Shown here piece after piece: positions 34,729-46,056 of a stretch of DNA of 64,000 nt. The stretch comes from Cyanophora paradoxa (taxonomy: Eukaryota; Glaucocystophyceae; Cyanophorales; Cyanophoraceae). The position numbers were made by a program, and so were the translations under genes. The notes under the pieces are model-generated. The model searched no databases, was not told the origin of the DNA, and was given only the letters and a program-made list of their open reading frames with translations. The stretch is from NCBI GenBank assembly GCA_004431415.1, contig QPMI01000005.1, positions 434,001 to 498,000 of the forward strand. The letters are read 5' to 3'. Numbering within the stretch: the stretch's first letter is position 1; every line of letters starts with the position of its first letter.

Positions 34729-35947
34729 ATGCAGCGCAGCGCTGACCACCGGCGCCCGTTCTCTCGCATCCGCCTTGCGGCAGCAGCGCTGCTCGGCCTC
34801 GCCATCTTCTCGACATGGACGCTCGGCGGCCACCTCGCCTACTTCCTGGCTTACTACGCCGGCGTGGGGGTTGTCCGGGATGATCCGCTCCCGGCGCCGG
34901 CGAGCTGCGCGGACTTGGAGGCGGCGGCCGCGGTTGCGGAGCGGGAGCTCTTTCCGCGCGATGTTCGCTCGCTCCTGGAGCTCGAGCTTCCGTTCGTCGT
35001 CGAGCCGGGCCCGTCGGGGGAACGGCAGGCCGTGGTGATGCAACTCCTGGCGGACGAGCGCGGCCGGGCGTACGCTGACGAGGCAGCGCTCGCGCTGCGA
35101 GCCCTCGCGCGGCGCTACTTCGGGCGAGAGGAGCTCGGCCGCCCGCGCCCGCCCGTCATCGTCTTCCACGACGGCGCCCTTGGGGCCGCCGCGGCAAGCG
35201 GCCTGCGGGCGGCTCTCGGCGGCGCCGCGCCCCTCCACCTCGTCGGCGTTGCGCGGGCGCTCGCGGAGCCGACCTTCCTGCGGCTCGTGGGCGAGGGCGG
35301 CTGGGCGCGCTGCGAGGGCCATGTCTACGGCGCGGCGTACCTCCACATGAACGTCTGGCGCATCTTCTACCAGTGGGAGGCCCTCGCCGCGCTCGGCGTG
35401 GACCGCGCCTGGTCCCTCGACTCCGACCTGTACGCGCGGCGGCCCCTCCCCTCGGACCCCCTGCGCGCCGCCCAGGAGGCGGGCCTCGACTACGCCTACT
35501 GGCGCATCACCTCCGACCCGGAGGCCTGCGTGCCCCTCCAGGCCGCGGAGCGCTTCTTCTCCTGCCGCCGACCCTCCTCCCTCTTCCGTCCCTCCAACAT
35601 GTACCCACTTGGCCTCATCCTCCCCCTTCGGCCCCCTAGAGTCCTCGTCTTCCAGGGTATGCGGTTCTGCCACTACCTTTCTTCGCCTGGACCTAATCGT
35701 GTACCCAGGGAACTTCCAAGTGGCGCGGGTGGGCCTGTTCCGGGGGCCTGCGTACCGCTCCTTTGCGGCCTTGGTGGGCTCCCTGGGGGGCATCCGGGCC
35801 CGCCGCTGGTCCGACCAGGCCCTCTTCTCCCTCTTCCTCGCGGGGGAAGGGGTCCGGGCCAACTTCTCCGACGCCGGCGAGGCCCTCTGCCACAAGTTCT
35901 GCGGCGCCCGCCCGGGCGACGAGGGCTTCCTCGACCCCGACAGCTAG
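34729..35947 (+). CDS. GT15-like (KRE2/KTR/MNT1-type) alpha-mannosyltransferase, type II membrane
   Basis: Exon 1 is 34729-35656 and exon 2 is 35709-35947. The join gives VFQGNFQVARVGLFRG and a 388-residue protein. A basic N-terminus followed by a hydrophobic segment (residues about 15-38, LAAAALLGLAIFSTWTLGGH) fits a Golgi signal anchor. Exon 1 holds YLHMNVWRIFYQWEAL and WSLDSDLY, an acidic LDSD in the place of the metal site. Exon 2 matches the GT15 block NFE-x-FFRS-x-Y-x-GG-x-RWGDA: NFQVARVGLFRGPAY, LGGIRARRWSDQALFS. Family members add alpha-mannose from GDP-mannose to glycoproteins. GDP-mannose synthesis needs the phosphomannomutase encoded 6 kb away. Aspartate in RW-GD is shifted to RWSD. 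Divergent from dynein, convergent with the RSH gene. Confidence 0.75.
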
Positions 35948-36533
35948 CGCTTTTTTGACGGCCGTAGACATATAGTGCTAGCTATAGCTATAGCGAGCTG
36001 TAGCTTCGATGTGGCCTGGGTCGTCGACGTCTTTCGCACTCTGTCGGGGATTTGGTAGCCCCGAGCCGCGCTACGCAACCGCCGCGCCGCCGCGGCGCTG
36101 CCGCGACGCACACGTAGCGATTGATCTGCCCCCCGCCGCGCCGATCGCGAAGCCATGACTCGTTTAGTGATGTTCAAGGCCCTGCAGCCCCTAGCCTCAG
36201 GGCCTGCTCTCTCCGCGTACCAGCAAGCACACCAGCAGCGAGCTCAGCGCCGTAAATCAGGTTGAAAACAACAATCGCAATTCGCAGGGAGCAACCATGG
36301 TCAGGGACGAGAGGGGGGCAAATTTACAGGATGCGGGGAAGAGTAGGCTATGTAGTCTGTGTAGGTACAACCATATGAAACCCCAAGGCTAGCTAAAAGA
36401 ATATACGAGATCCCAGAAGGGCGCGCCCCGGCCTGGCATCAGGGCCGGGGCGCCGCCCTTGTGCGGGGAACGCGAAAGAGTGGTGATACATGGTACAGGT
36501 GGCGGCGAGGCCGCCGAAACGGAAGCCGCGAGG
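35948..36533. other. Convergent spacer between GT15-like and RSH genes
   Basis: 586 bp of 3'-flanking DNA. It opens with the palindrome-rich TGCTAGCTATAGCTATAGC near 35973-35991. No gene or RNA recognised. Confidence 0.5.
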
Positions 36534-38649
36534 CTAGGCGACGACGGCGGCGTCGGTGTCGAGAGCGGCCGAGGCGGCGTGGAGGCTGGGCGAGCCCGGC
36601 AGGGTAGCGTTCTTCGCCGGCGCCGGCGGCAGCAGCGGCCGCGCGTTCTCTGCGCCCACCGAGCCCAGCCAGTCCATCCACGCCTGGACCTTGTCCGGGT
36701 CCTGCGAGAGCCCGCCCTGCGCCGAGGGGTCGGGCGAGGGCGCGGGGCGGGGGGGGGGGGAGCAGGATGCCGGACCTTGTAGAGGGCGTGCGAGGCGAAG
36801 CCGTACTCGGCGTGCTCGTGCATGCGGGCGGAGCGGAGCTGGACCTCGAGGAAGACGCCGGGCGCCAGCGCCACGGTCGTGTGCAGGCTCTGGTACCCGT
36901 TCGGCTTCGGCCTCGCCACGTAGTCCTTCGAGCGGCCCGGTACCGCCGGCCACAGGCTGTGCACGAGCTCCAGCGCCCGGTAGCAGGCGCGGGCCTCCTC
37001 CTCGGGGCCGCCCGGCGCCTCGAGCACGACGCGGAGGCCGAGGTAGTCGTGGTATGCGTAGCCCGGGTTGCGGACAAGCTTCTTGTAGGTGCTGTACATA
37101 TTCTTCGCCCGCGCCGAGATCATGTAGGCGGACGAATGGGAGCGGAATTCGTGGTCGGCCGAGAGGAGCTTGGTGATGCGCTCGCGGGCGTCGTCGAGGA
37201 GGGCCTGGTGGCAGTCCCACTCGCCGCGCACCCACGACTCGAGCTGCTGATACGACTCCGGGAAGAGCTCGCGGAAGGCCAGGTCTTCCAGCTCCCACAT
37301 CACGCGCCCGACGCCCAGCCCGTGCGCCAGCACCGACCACACCTGCGCCCGCCCCGCCGCGTCGGCGCCGGCGGCAAGCGGGATTTGGAGGGCACGGCCG
37401 GCAAGCAGACCTGCATGGTCTCGAGGGCAACGATCTGGCGCTCCCAGCTCGGCAGGCGCTTAAGCTCCCGCATCTCGTGCAGCCGCGTCGCCAGCTTCAG
37501 CATCATCGGACGCGGATCACGCGTGACGGCGAAGCACATCTCCCGCAGGAGCGCGCTCTTGCTGTCGTCCCATGACTCAACCATCGACGGCAACCGGCTA
37601 AGCGCGGCTTCGTCCTCCACGATAGCCCGCACGTTCTTGCCCAGCGTTTCCTCGATCTGCCACATGGAAAAGAACTGAGCGGAGAGCATCACGGAAGGTG
37701 GCAGGGCAGGGTGGACCTGGGCGCTGCTGACAAGGCCCCTCCGGTGCGCGTCTCGGACGACACATGCCGCGAGCGTTGGAGGATCCATACGCAGCGCCGC
37801 GAGTAACCGAATCGTGCTCAGCTGCGTGAAAAAGGGTTGACGGTGGCGGACGCGACGTGCGGGAGCAACCAAGCACCTCGTCCTCGAACACCTCGCTGAC
37901 ACGGATGAGGCTCACGCCCGCGACGCCTCTGCCTTCACACAGCCGCTGGGTATAGTTACTGTACACTAACCGGAAGGCCGACTCCAGCTGTGCACGAGGG
38001 TTGGTCGAGAAGAGGCGGGAAAGGGGGCGCAGGGCGGAGAAGGCGTACCAGGCCGACGTGCTCGCCGCCGAGGATGTCCAGTTCGGATTGCAGGCCGGAA
38101 CGAATGAATGGGACGATCTCATCGTCGGAGGGCACGATGAGGGCCTCGCAAATGTCGCACTCCTCGTCGTCCTCGTCGCACTCCTCGAACTCTAGTTGCT
38201 CGGGCACGTCTTGATCTATCCTAAAGCTCTTCAACGAATCCAGGTGCTGCTCGAAGGACAGCGTCTGGAGGCGCTTCATGTTCTGCGGCACGTGTGAGAT
38301 CGTGCTCGAGCCACGGGGCGGGGAGCGCCCTGCGGACCTTGAAGACCTCTTCCATGGTCGCTTTAAAAGCCTCCGGGGTAGGTGGCGGGGGCGGGGCGCG
38401 CCGCGGCCCACGGGAGATGCTGTGGCGAATCCGCGGACTTACTATCGAGCTGGAGGAGCTGGCGCCCCGCTGAGGGCCCGAAGGACTGCTGGAGAACCTC
38501 CTAACGATCTTCGGCGCCGTCCTGGGCGACGGCCGCACCATCGGCAGCGTCGGGGGCGGCGTAGTGCATGTCTCGCTTGTGGGCGACTCGACCCAGCGCC
38601 TGCTGCGCGCTCCTGGCGTCGGTGGAGACGCTGCGAAGGACGCCTCCAT
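36534..38649 (-). CDS. RelA/SpoT homologue: (p)ppGpp synthetase with degenerate hydrolase domain
   Basis: RSH proteins make or break the alarmone (p)ppGpp, in algae usually in the plastid. The synthetase domain (about 36780-37190) is well kept: YHDYLGLRVVLEAPGG, SKDYVARPKPNGYQSLHTTV, LEVQLRSARMHEHAEYGFAS. Upstream, the HD-hydrolase half (about 37450-37830) keeps the fold. However, the HD pair reads VVRDA (His replaced by Arg) and the conserved LADRLHNMRT box reads LATRLHEMRE. Hydrolysis is therefore probably lost. Acidic and serine-rich N-terminal exons lie at 38050-38260 and 38430-38649. The start is uncertain: ATG at 38649 leads into a Ser/Thr/Pro-rich stretch that could be a transit peptide, and another ATG is at 38779. 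The final exon ends ALDTDAAVVA at 36534. Divergent from the M20 gene. Confidence 0.85.
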
Positions 38650-38913
38650 CGTCGACTGCCGGCCGCGGGGCGCTAGGCCTTCTTATTGCCAATGACGATC
38701 TCACTACGTACCCCCCTGGCGCGTGTTGGCGCGTGTCGGCCATCTGCCGGGCCAGTGCCGGCGCTTGTTCGGTGATCATAGCTATAGCTTGCTAGTTTTA
38801 TCAAGAGCGCTCGAGCTCGGCGTTGACAGTGTGAGCTCGATCCGGCGCCTCGAAGCTTGAGAATTCGATGGCGGCAAACTTGGGCCGAAGCCCGGGATAC
38901 AGGTCTGTTGCCC

Positions 38914-40879
38914 ATGGGAGCGCGGGCGGTCGTCGGGGCGCTCTCAGCGCTGCTGCTTTCTCTCTTTGCGGCACGGACGGCGCTTCCGGATGCGGTGCAG
39001 GCGGAGTTCTTCGAGCGGCTATCGCGGGCCGTCGGCAGGGAGCCTGTGGGCGAGCTGGCGGTCGACGCGCAGCGTCTGATGCGCGCAATCGAGGAGCTGT
39101 CGGCGATCGGCCTCGGCGAGGACGGCGGCGTGACCCGGGTCGCGTACAGCGACGAGGACCTGTCAGCGCGGCAACGGCTGCAGGGCTGGATGCACGAGCT
39201 GGGGTGCGTTGCGGGGCGCCTCCGCGGGCGCGCGGGCCTCACGAGCCTCGTACAGAATGGTGGTCTCGGTGGACGACGCCGGCAACATCATCGGGCGCTG
39301 GCATGGCTTGAACGGGACGACCGTCGGCCCCGCCATCGCGCTCGGCTCGCACGCGGACACGGTGCCCTCGGGCGGGCGCTACGACGGGGCGCTCGGCGTC
39401 CTCGCGGGGCTCGAGGTCGTGCGCGCGCTCCAGAAGCGCGGCCAGACGCTCCGCCACCCCGTCGAGGTCATCGTCTTTAACGGTGCCCTCTATCCCGGCG
39501 CCGCCCGCGGCGCGGCGCTCCGCGCGGAGGGGCAGGCGCGGCGCTGAGGCCGCGCAGACGAAGAGTCGACGATGCTGGGGAGCAAGGCGATGGCGGGCCT
39601 GGTGGACCCGCGCTTCCCCGAGCTGTACCGCAGCATGATCGCCTCCTCGTGCACGGACATGGTCTCCTGCCTCAAGCGCCTGGGCGGCAGCTGGCCGGGC
39701 GTGCAGCAGGCGAAGCGCGGGCGGGCGCAACTCGCCGCCTTCGTCGAGCTGCACGTGGAGCAGGGCCCCGTGCTGGAGGCGGCCGGCGCCCCCGTCGGCG
39801 TCGTCACCGGCATCGTCCACACCAGCCGCTTCCTCGTGCCCGCCCCGCCCCGCACCCCGCCTCGCGGCCCCGCTCAGGGCCGGACCGCCAGGTGCGCCTG
39901 CGCGGGCGGGCGGACCACGCTGGGACAACCCCGATGGGCCTACGGGCCGACGCCCTCGCCGTGGCCGCCGAGATCGTCCTCGCCGTCGAACAGGTACGCC
40001 CCTCCCCGGGCCAGCGGCGGCCCTCGTACCCGTCTCTCGCTGAAAGCGCCTTTCAGGTCGGGCGGGAGGGGCCCGTCGGCCTCCCCGGCTCGGACCAGGC
40101 CCGCCCGCACCCCGCCCCGCCACCTCGCAACGAGCGGCGAACAATCGCCGCGCAGGTCGCGACTGTGGGCGCCCTTCGCGTATCCCCGAACGCGACCAAT
40201 GTCGTACCGGGAGCCTGCGACCTCACTATCGACGTCCGCGCCTCCCCCGGCCGAGCCGCTCTTTGAGTGACCGCCAGCCGAGCCGCCGCCGGCCGCAGCT
40301 CCGGGACCTGGACGAGAAGCGCGTCAAGGCCATGGCGTCGGATGTCGAGCGGCGGGCGCGCGAGGCCGCCGCCCGCCGCGGCGTCTCCGTCACCTTCGAG
40401 CTCATCTCTACCCAGGCGAGCCCCCCCCCCCCCCCCCCCAGCACCACCTCCACCCTCTCGCCGTACCCAGCGCGACGTACGCCTCGGCAGCGGGGCGTCG
40501 CGGCGGACAAGCGGGTGGTCAACGCGACGCTCGCAGCCTGCCGCGCGCGCCGCGTCGCCTGCGAGCCCCTCCCGAGCCGCGCCGGCCACGACGCGCAGGT
40601 GCGCCTCCGATCTTGCACCGCCCTCCCTTGGCTCACCCCCCTCCCGCAGAACATCGGGCAGATCCCCTGCGTCCCGACGGGCATGGTGTTCGTCCGCTCG
40701 ACGGGCGGCGCCTCCCACTCCCCCCGCGAGCACAGGCGCTCACCCCCCCCCCAAACTTCTCGTACCCCCAGCGCGGCTGAGGCGGGCGCAGTTCGGAGGC
40801 GGACATCCGGGACGCGGCGAACGTTCTTCTCTCCACCGTCCTGCTCCTCGACGAGGCCCTTTCCATCCCCGCCGCGTAG
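38914..40879 (+). CDS. M20-family amidohydrolase (allantoate / ureidoglycolate / N-carbamoyl-amino-acid type)
   Basis: The ATG at 38914 gives a hydrophobic signal-like N-terminus (VVGALSALLLSLFAARTALP). The body follows the dinuclear-metal carbamoylase family in order: GGVTRVAYSDED, VSVDDAGNIIGRW, GSHADTVPSGGRYDGALGVL (His and Asp ligands), FNDEESTMLGSKAMAG (Glu pair, formed by joining across the intron ending at 39562), VELHVEQGPVLEAAG (His ligand), GRADHAGTTPMGLRADA, VSPNATNVVPG and PSRAGHDAQ. The last blocks are IPCVPTGMVFVRSTGGASHS and SEADIRDAANVLLSTVLLLD before the stop at 40877. These enzymes release ammonia from allantoate, ureidoglycolate or carbamoyl amino acids, so a role in purine or ureide nitrogen recycling is likely. 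Sequence does not settle the substrate. The signal suggests ER or secretion, as for plant homologues. Many short introns; poly-C near 40424. Confidence 0.88.
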
Positions 40880-41219
40880 CCAGCCGGCCGGGATGGCGCG
40901 GCGGTCGGCCGGCATCACATGCGCGGGCCGCCTCATAGCTAGTGCTCTAGGACTAGGCGTCCATAGTGAAGGACGGAAACGTGAGCGCAGGGTGGGACGG
41001 AAGCGGGGCTGCGCCCGCTGCGGGGCCCGCCGAACTCCAGCTCCTGCCCGTCACCTGAAGCTCAGCGCGCGGCTTAGGGGCACCGCCAAGCGAGCGGCCT
41101 ACAGCGCCTACCGACCGCCGAGGACGGAAAAGGATTTCGAATTGAGTGCAGGGAGATGGGTTCCTATACACCTACTGCGCGACCTGCCTAGAGCTATTCT
41201 GCGGCCTGCAGGCTGCCAG
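40880..41219. other. Convergent spacer between M20 and LC8 genes
   Basis: 340 bp between the two stop codons. Nothing recognised apart from AGCTAGTGCTCTAGGACTAGG near 40937-40957. Confidence 0.5.
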
Positions 41220-41767
41220 TCATACTGCGCACGGCGCGTCAGCGGACGCGCGGCGTGCGGCGCGGCGGGCGGGGTGCGCACCCTTAAATAACAAGACCGC
41301 GACGTTACCGCCGAAGTACAGATAGATCATGTTTGAGACCTCGTATGTGACGTCGAAGCCGTAGCCCTCGCCAACTACGCAGTGCCATGTCGGGCCGTAC
41401 TTCTTGTCCATCAGTTCTTTCACCATCCTTGCTGCTTGCTGCGGGCGTGCCGTCGCGTCAGGTAACGCTGGGTCGGGCATAACCCCGCCGCGTGTTGTGG
41501 CGCTGCTCACCTCGTAGTTGTGCGGGAACTTCTCCAGCGCTGTTACGATCGTTTCGCTTGCCTCCGCCTTGACTTCTAAGTTCATATCCACGCTCTGCGG
41601 GAAAGTGTTGGTGGGCGGGTCGGGCGTGGCGGGCGAACGGCCCGCATATCGACGGTAGCTAGCCAGACCTTTGTGAGCGCGTAGTTCATGGACTTTCGGG
41701 GGTCTTCCTGCTCTTTGGGCGCCGCACCGCCCGCGCCCGCCACTTTCTCATCTTTCTTGTCCGCCAT
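41220..41767 (-). CDS. Dynein light chain LC8-type (DYNLL family)
   Basis: A small hub protein of dynein and other complexes. The start at 41767 gives MADKKDEKVAGAGGAAPKEQ, a longer, charged N-terminus than animal LC8. Further exons give VDMNLEVKAEASETIVTALE, KELMDKKYGPTWHCVVGEGY and GFDVTYEVSNMIYLYFGGNV, the LC8 core with its WHC-VG strand. A last 57-nt intron at 41225-41281 (donor GTGCGC, branch-like CGCTGACGC, acceptor GCGCAG) can be spliced so the protein ends AVLLFKV, close to the usual LLFKSG end. Left unspliced it stays open and adds about 19 residues before the same stop codon. It may assemble with the outer-arm dynein encoded 7 kb away. Divergent from phosphomannomutase by 137 bp. 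Confidence 0.88.
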
Positions 41768-41904
41768 GCTGTGCACTAACACGTCCCGCGCCCGCTCCTC
41801 CCGCCTTCCGTGCCGCTGCTTCGAGCTATTCGGGTTTGCTGCGCTGCGCCTGTAGCCCCTCTTGATTCTTTCCCCCGGCTCTTTTTTTATTGCTTCGTCG
41901 GACG
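41768..41904. promoter_or_regulatory. 137-bp bidirectional promoter, LC8 / phosphomannomutase
   Basis: The two ATGs face apart with only this segment between them. It includes a pyrimidine-rich patch (TTTCCCCCGGCTCTTTTTTTATTGC, about 41869-41893) just upstream of the phosphomannomutase start. No named site. Confidence 0.5.
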
Positions 41905-43184
41905 ATGTCGAAGCGCGGCAAGATCATTGCGCTGTTCGACATCGATGGCACGCTCACCAAGCCCCGAAACGTGCGCTTACCGCCACGCCCGTATTGTCAG
42001 CGCGTCGCCCGACCTCCCCCGCAGGCCATCACGCCAGAGATGAAGGCGTTCATGCAGGAGCTACGCAAGCACATAACCGTTGGCATTGTCGGCGGCTCCG
42101 ACCACGCGAAGCAGCACGAGCAGCTCGGCAGTTCAGGTGCTCGGCAGCACCCTGCGCCGCTGCCGCCCCCTCGACTGCCCGCACGCGGGGGCCTCGCGTG
42201 TGACGTGCAGCTGAGTACTCGGCGCCGCCTCCCCGCACAGTGGTGAACGACTACGACTTCGCGTTCGCCGAGAATGGGCTCGTCGGCTTTAAGGACGGCA
42301 AGCAGTTCCACGTGAAGGCGAGCTTTCGTATATACGGCGGTCGCGCGTCGGATCCTGAGCCCAGGGCCGGGCGCGCAGAGCCTGCGGGAGCACTTCAAGG
42401 AGGAGCAGCTGCAGGACTTCATTAACTGGACGCTGCGCTACGTTGCGGACCTCAACATCCCCGTGAAGCGGTGCGGCGCGCCCGGCGGCCCCCTCCGCCG
42501 CCCGCCCGCGCGCTGTGCGCCCGACCAGCTGCCGCCGCGCCTCATGCGCAGTGGCACGTTCATCGAGTTCCGCAACGGCCTCATCAACGTTTCGCCCATC
42601 GGCCGCAACTGCAATCAGGAAGAGCGCGATGCCTTCGAGAAGTACGACGAGGTCCGCCGCCCCCCGCGCCGCAGTTTTGGGGGTACATGGATCCGGCGCT
42701 CCTGGGTACAGGTGCACGGCGTGCGCGCGGCGATGGTCGGCAAGATGAAGGAGCGCTTCGCCTCCATGGACCTTACTTTCTCCGTCGGGTGCGCGCATCT
42801 TTACTTGGACCCGTACGCTGGACCCGATTCTCATACCCCTCTCCCTCGCAGCGGCCAGATCTCCTTCGACGTGTTCCCCCGGGGGTGGGACAAGACGTAC
42901 TGCCTCCAGTTCGTCAAGGACCAGTTCGAGGAGGTGCGTCTGTACCCCCTGTTTTCTTTCTTGGCCCGACGTGATCGCCCCTCCCCAAGGTCCACTTCTT
43001 TGGCGATAAGACGTCCCCCGTGCGCCCCGCGACGCGCTTGTAAGGCCTGCCATAGCCCAGGCTGAGGCGGCCCCCGCAGGGCGGCAACGACTACGAGATC
43101 TTCTCATCGCCGCTCACGATCGGGCACACGGTCAAGGGGCCGGAGGACACGATGGAGCAGTGCAAGAAGCTCTTTCTCAGCTAG
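41905..43184 (+). CDS. PMM: Phosphomannomutase
   Basis: Interconverts mannose-6-phosphate and mannose-1-phosphate for GDP-mannose, feeding N-glycans, GPI anchors and mannosyltransferases. Exon 1 (41905-41970) encodes [20 protein letters not shown] with the catalytic DIDGT aspartates of HAD enzymes. Joining exons gives near-full alignment to eukaryotic [116 protein letters not shown] then [29 protein letters not shown], and [20 protein letters not shown]. The stop is at 43182-43184. About eight introns, nearly all with GTGCGC or GTCCGC donors, make this a good GT-donor reference for the window. The gene looks intact. Confidence 0.95.
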
Positions 43185-43238
43185 GCGCTAGGTAGGGGAT
43201 ACTGGAGTGAACTCGCACCGGAGTAGGGCGGGGGGGCG

Positions 43239-46056
43239 CTACGAGAGGAGGTCGGGGCGGGGGGCGGGGCCGGAGGAGGCGCGCGGGGGGTGGGGTCCCT
43301 TTGAGGGGCTAGAGTAGAGGGCGTCGGGCTCTGATGAGACGCCGAGGGTCTCCCGCACGAAGGTGAGGAGGTGCGCGTAGGCCGGCGAGGCGCGCGCCGT
43401 GATGCGGCACACCCCCAGGTGCTCCTCGTCGATCGCCGAGTTGACGTTGAAGGGCGCCACGAAGCCGTCGCCGCAGAGGGGGCGGTCGAGGCCCGGCGGG
43501 GCGCGCACTGCGCGGAGGCAGAGGGTCTCGAAGGGCTTCTCGGGGCGGCTAGCGATGGCCCCCACGAAGTCCTCCTGCAGCGTTGCAAGCGCCGGCCGCC
43601 CCCGCCGCGCCCCCGCGCTTGACGCCGGCGCCAGGCGCGGCGTTGCCGCCGGCTCCGGGGACGGAGTGCGGGGCGAGGGCGGAAGTGGTGAGCCGGCGGC
43701 CCCGCGGAGCGCGCCGGGGGAGGGCGGGGAGGGGTACTCGTCGTCCTCCAGGCCGGGGATGAGGACGGAGCGGGCGACGGAGGGGGCGAGGGCGGCGGCG
43801 GAGGGCGGAAGGGGCGGGCTCTCGGGGGCGCTCGGAGGGGTGTCTCCCAGCGAGAGCAGGCGGATGGGGCGCGGGGACGGGGAGGAAGGCACGCCGGGGG
43901 CGGCGGGGCGGGGCCTCGACGGGGCGGGGCCGGGGCGGGGCGGGGAGCGGGGGGAGGGCGGGCCCTCGGCGAAGAGCGGCGCGGCGTGCTCGACGGCGCG
44001 CTGCGCGGCCGGGCAGCCGCGGGTGATGTAGCCCACCAGCCGCGGCAGGTCGCCCGGCGCGTGCGGCACCGACGCGAAGACAATGCCCTGGGGGCCCCCG
44101 TGAGGGGAGGGCGCTGGGCCAGCAGGGGCGGGGGCGCGGGCGGGGCCCGGCTCGGACCTGGAGGCACTTAAAGAAGCGGCGGAAGCGGTCGTCCTCGGCG
44201 GCGACGACGTACATCGCCTTGGCGAGCACGCCCCCGAAGGAGTACGAGAAGATGACGAAGGGGCGGGCCCCGACGCCGGCGACCTCGAGCCGCAGCAGCA
44301 GCTTGCGGGCCCGGTCCTCGAGCTCCCCGCGCGAGGCCCCCGCCGAGAGGGCCGAGAAGGGGCACGGCGGCGGCTGCAGCGCCACGATGCGCACCGACGG
44401 GCCCAGGTCGGGCGCCAGGATCGCCGTCGGCCAGAACTCCCGGAAGCGGCTGCGCGCGGCGCGCGAGAGGCGCGTGAGGCGCGTGGGCGGGGGCAGGGCG
44501 CGAGGGAGGGCTGGGAGGGCGGGGGGGCGGGCGGGCGGGGCACCTGGTGAAGGTGTGCAGGACGTCGCCCTCGATGCCCGGCAGCAGGACGACGTCGGCC
44601 ATGGGCGGCGGGGCCCCCGCCCCGGGCACCGTCTCGCCATGCTCGTACGTCCCCGCGTCCGCCTGCGCCCCCGCCCGGCCCCCTCAGGCCTGCCCGGCGA
44701 CCTCGCGCGGCGCGGGGCGGCGGGGCGGGGCGGGGTGGCGGACCCTTGCGCGGAGGCGCCCGGGGGCAAGGGTGAGGGGGTGCTTGCGGACGAACGGGTC
44801 CGTGAGGAGGGTGAAGATGAGCGACACCGCGAACTCCAGCGTCCGCCGGCACCCGTCCCTGCCGCCCCGCCCCGAACGTCGTGAGCCGCGCCGCCGGCCC
44901 GAGGCGCGTCAGGAAGGACTGGCGGGCGGGGCTCACCGGAAATCGGGCTCGGAGAGGCGGTCCTCGGCGCATGGGTGCAGCCGCGCGGCGCGCGCGACGA
45001 ACATCGAGAGGTGCTCCAGCGCCGCCCGCACCTGCGCCGGGCGTCGCAACGGGCGGCCGGCGCCGAGGCAAGGCGAGGCGGCGCGGGGCGGGGCGGGGCG
45101 GAGCGGGGCGGGGCGGGGCGGACCTGCTCGAGGCCGGCGAGGCGCTTCATGTTGCGCTGCCATGCGAGGCCCGAGAGCGTGGCCGACGCGATAGTCGTCG
45201 CCACGTTGCCGGCCTCGCTCAGCCGCGACCCGATCGTCGAGATCGTCTTGTCGCCGCCGTACAGCACCAGCCGCAGCGTCATCGTCCCCGCCGCCGAGCA
45301 GCTCTGCGCCTGGGGCCCGCTGACGCGGGGCATCGACGGCGGCGGCGAGGGCGGCGCCTCGCTGCGCCGCGCCTCGTCCAGCGTCGTCCGCGCCGCGCTC
45401 GCGACGACGCGCATGAGGGAGCGCGAGGTACGCGAGCCCTCGTCCTCGCTGATGAGCTTCTCGACGCTCTCGACGACGAACTCGCACTGCTCCGCGAGGC
45501 TGCCCTTCCAGCACGCCCACGCGCCCCGCAGGCCCTCCTCGCTCACGCGCTCCCGCTCGAAGTCGCGGAAGGTGTTCAGCATGCTCTCCGCCCCGATGCG
45601 GATCCGCTCGCTGGACCAGAGCAGCGGCTGCATTTCCAGCGCCAGCGCGTCCGTATCCCGCAGCGACGCGGCGTCGAGGACCGTGCGGAGCAGCATCGTC
45701 GCGCTGACAGTCGCCGCCACGCAGGACCACGGCTCCTCGAGCAGGCACTCGGCCACGTCCGAGGCCATCTTAATCACGCCGGGCGCATCCAGGCAGTCGA
45801 TCTGCGGGGCGGCCGTGCGGGCGGAGTCAGTCGCGCGATGCGCTGCAGTTTCACGCCGCGAGTTTCCACCGCCGACCTTCACGGACACGGCCTTGCTCTT
45901 GTCCTCCGCGCCGCTGAAATCCAGAAACTGGAAGTCGAGGTTCTCGGCCTCGTCTCGAAGCAGATCCAAGGTGTCTTGCGCGTCTAGGATGTAGCTGCTG
46001 ATGGGGTTCGAGCTGCTGACGAACGGGCTGGGCCCGCCGACCGTCGGGCCCGCCAT
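43239..46056 (-). CDS. SERAC1-like alpha/beta hydrolase
   Basis: The start at 46056 (MAGPTVGGPSPFVSSSNPIS) is preferred; an in-frame ATG at 46110 adds 18 basic residues. The N-terminal 350 residues are helical with no named domain (DTLDLLRDEAENLDFQFLDF and EEPWSCVAATVSATMLLRTV among others). The hydrolase part (44640-44000) reads MADVVLLPGIEGDVLHTFTR, FWPTAILAPDLGPSVRIVAL, VGARPFVIFSYSFGGVLAKA and GIVFASVPHAPGDLPRLVGY. That is the SERAC1/DUF676 pattern: a WLP-D-type strand, a nucleophile elbow with Ser in SYSFGG (usually HSMGG) and PH-S/PH-A after the next strand. A Pro/Ser-rich insert lies at 43600-43950. SERAC1 acts in phospholipid remodelling at mitochondria-ER contacts; substrate and location here are inference. 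Convergent with PMM, stops 54 bp apart. Confidence 0.72.

Noticed and set aside
34681-35895. 404-codon minus-strand open frame opposite the GT15-like gene
   Set aside because: The plus strand carries conserved GT15 motifs and a phase-correct intron; the minus frame shows no family.
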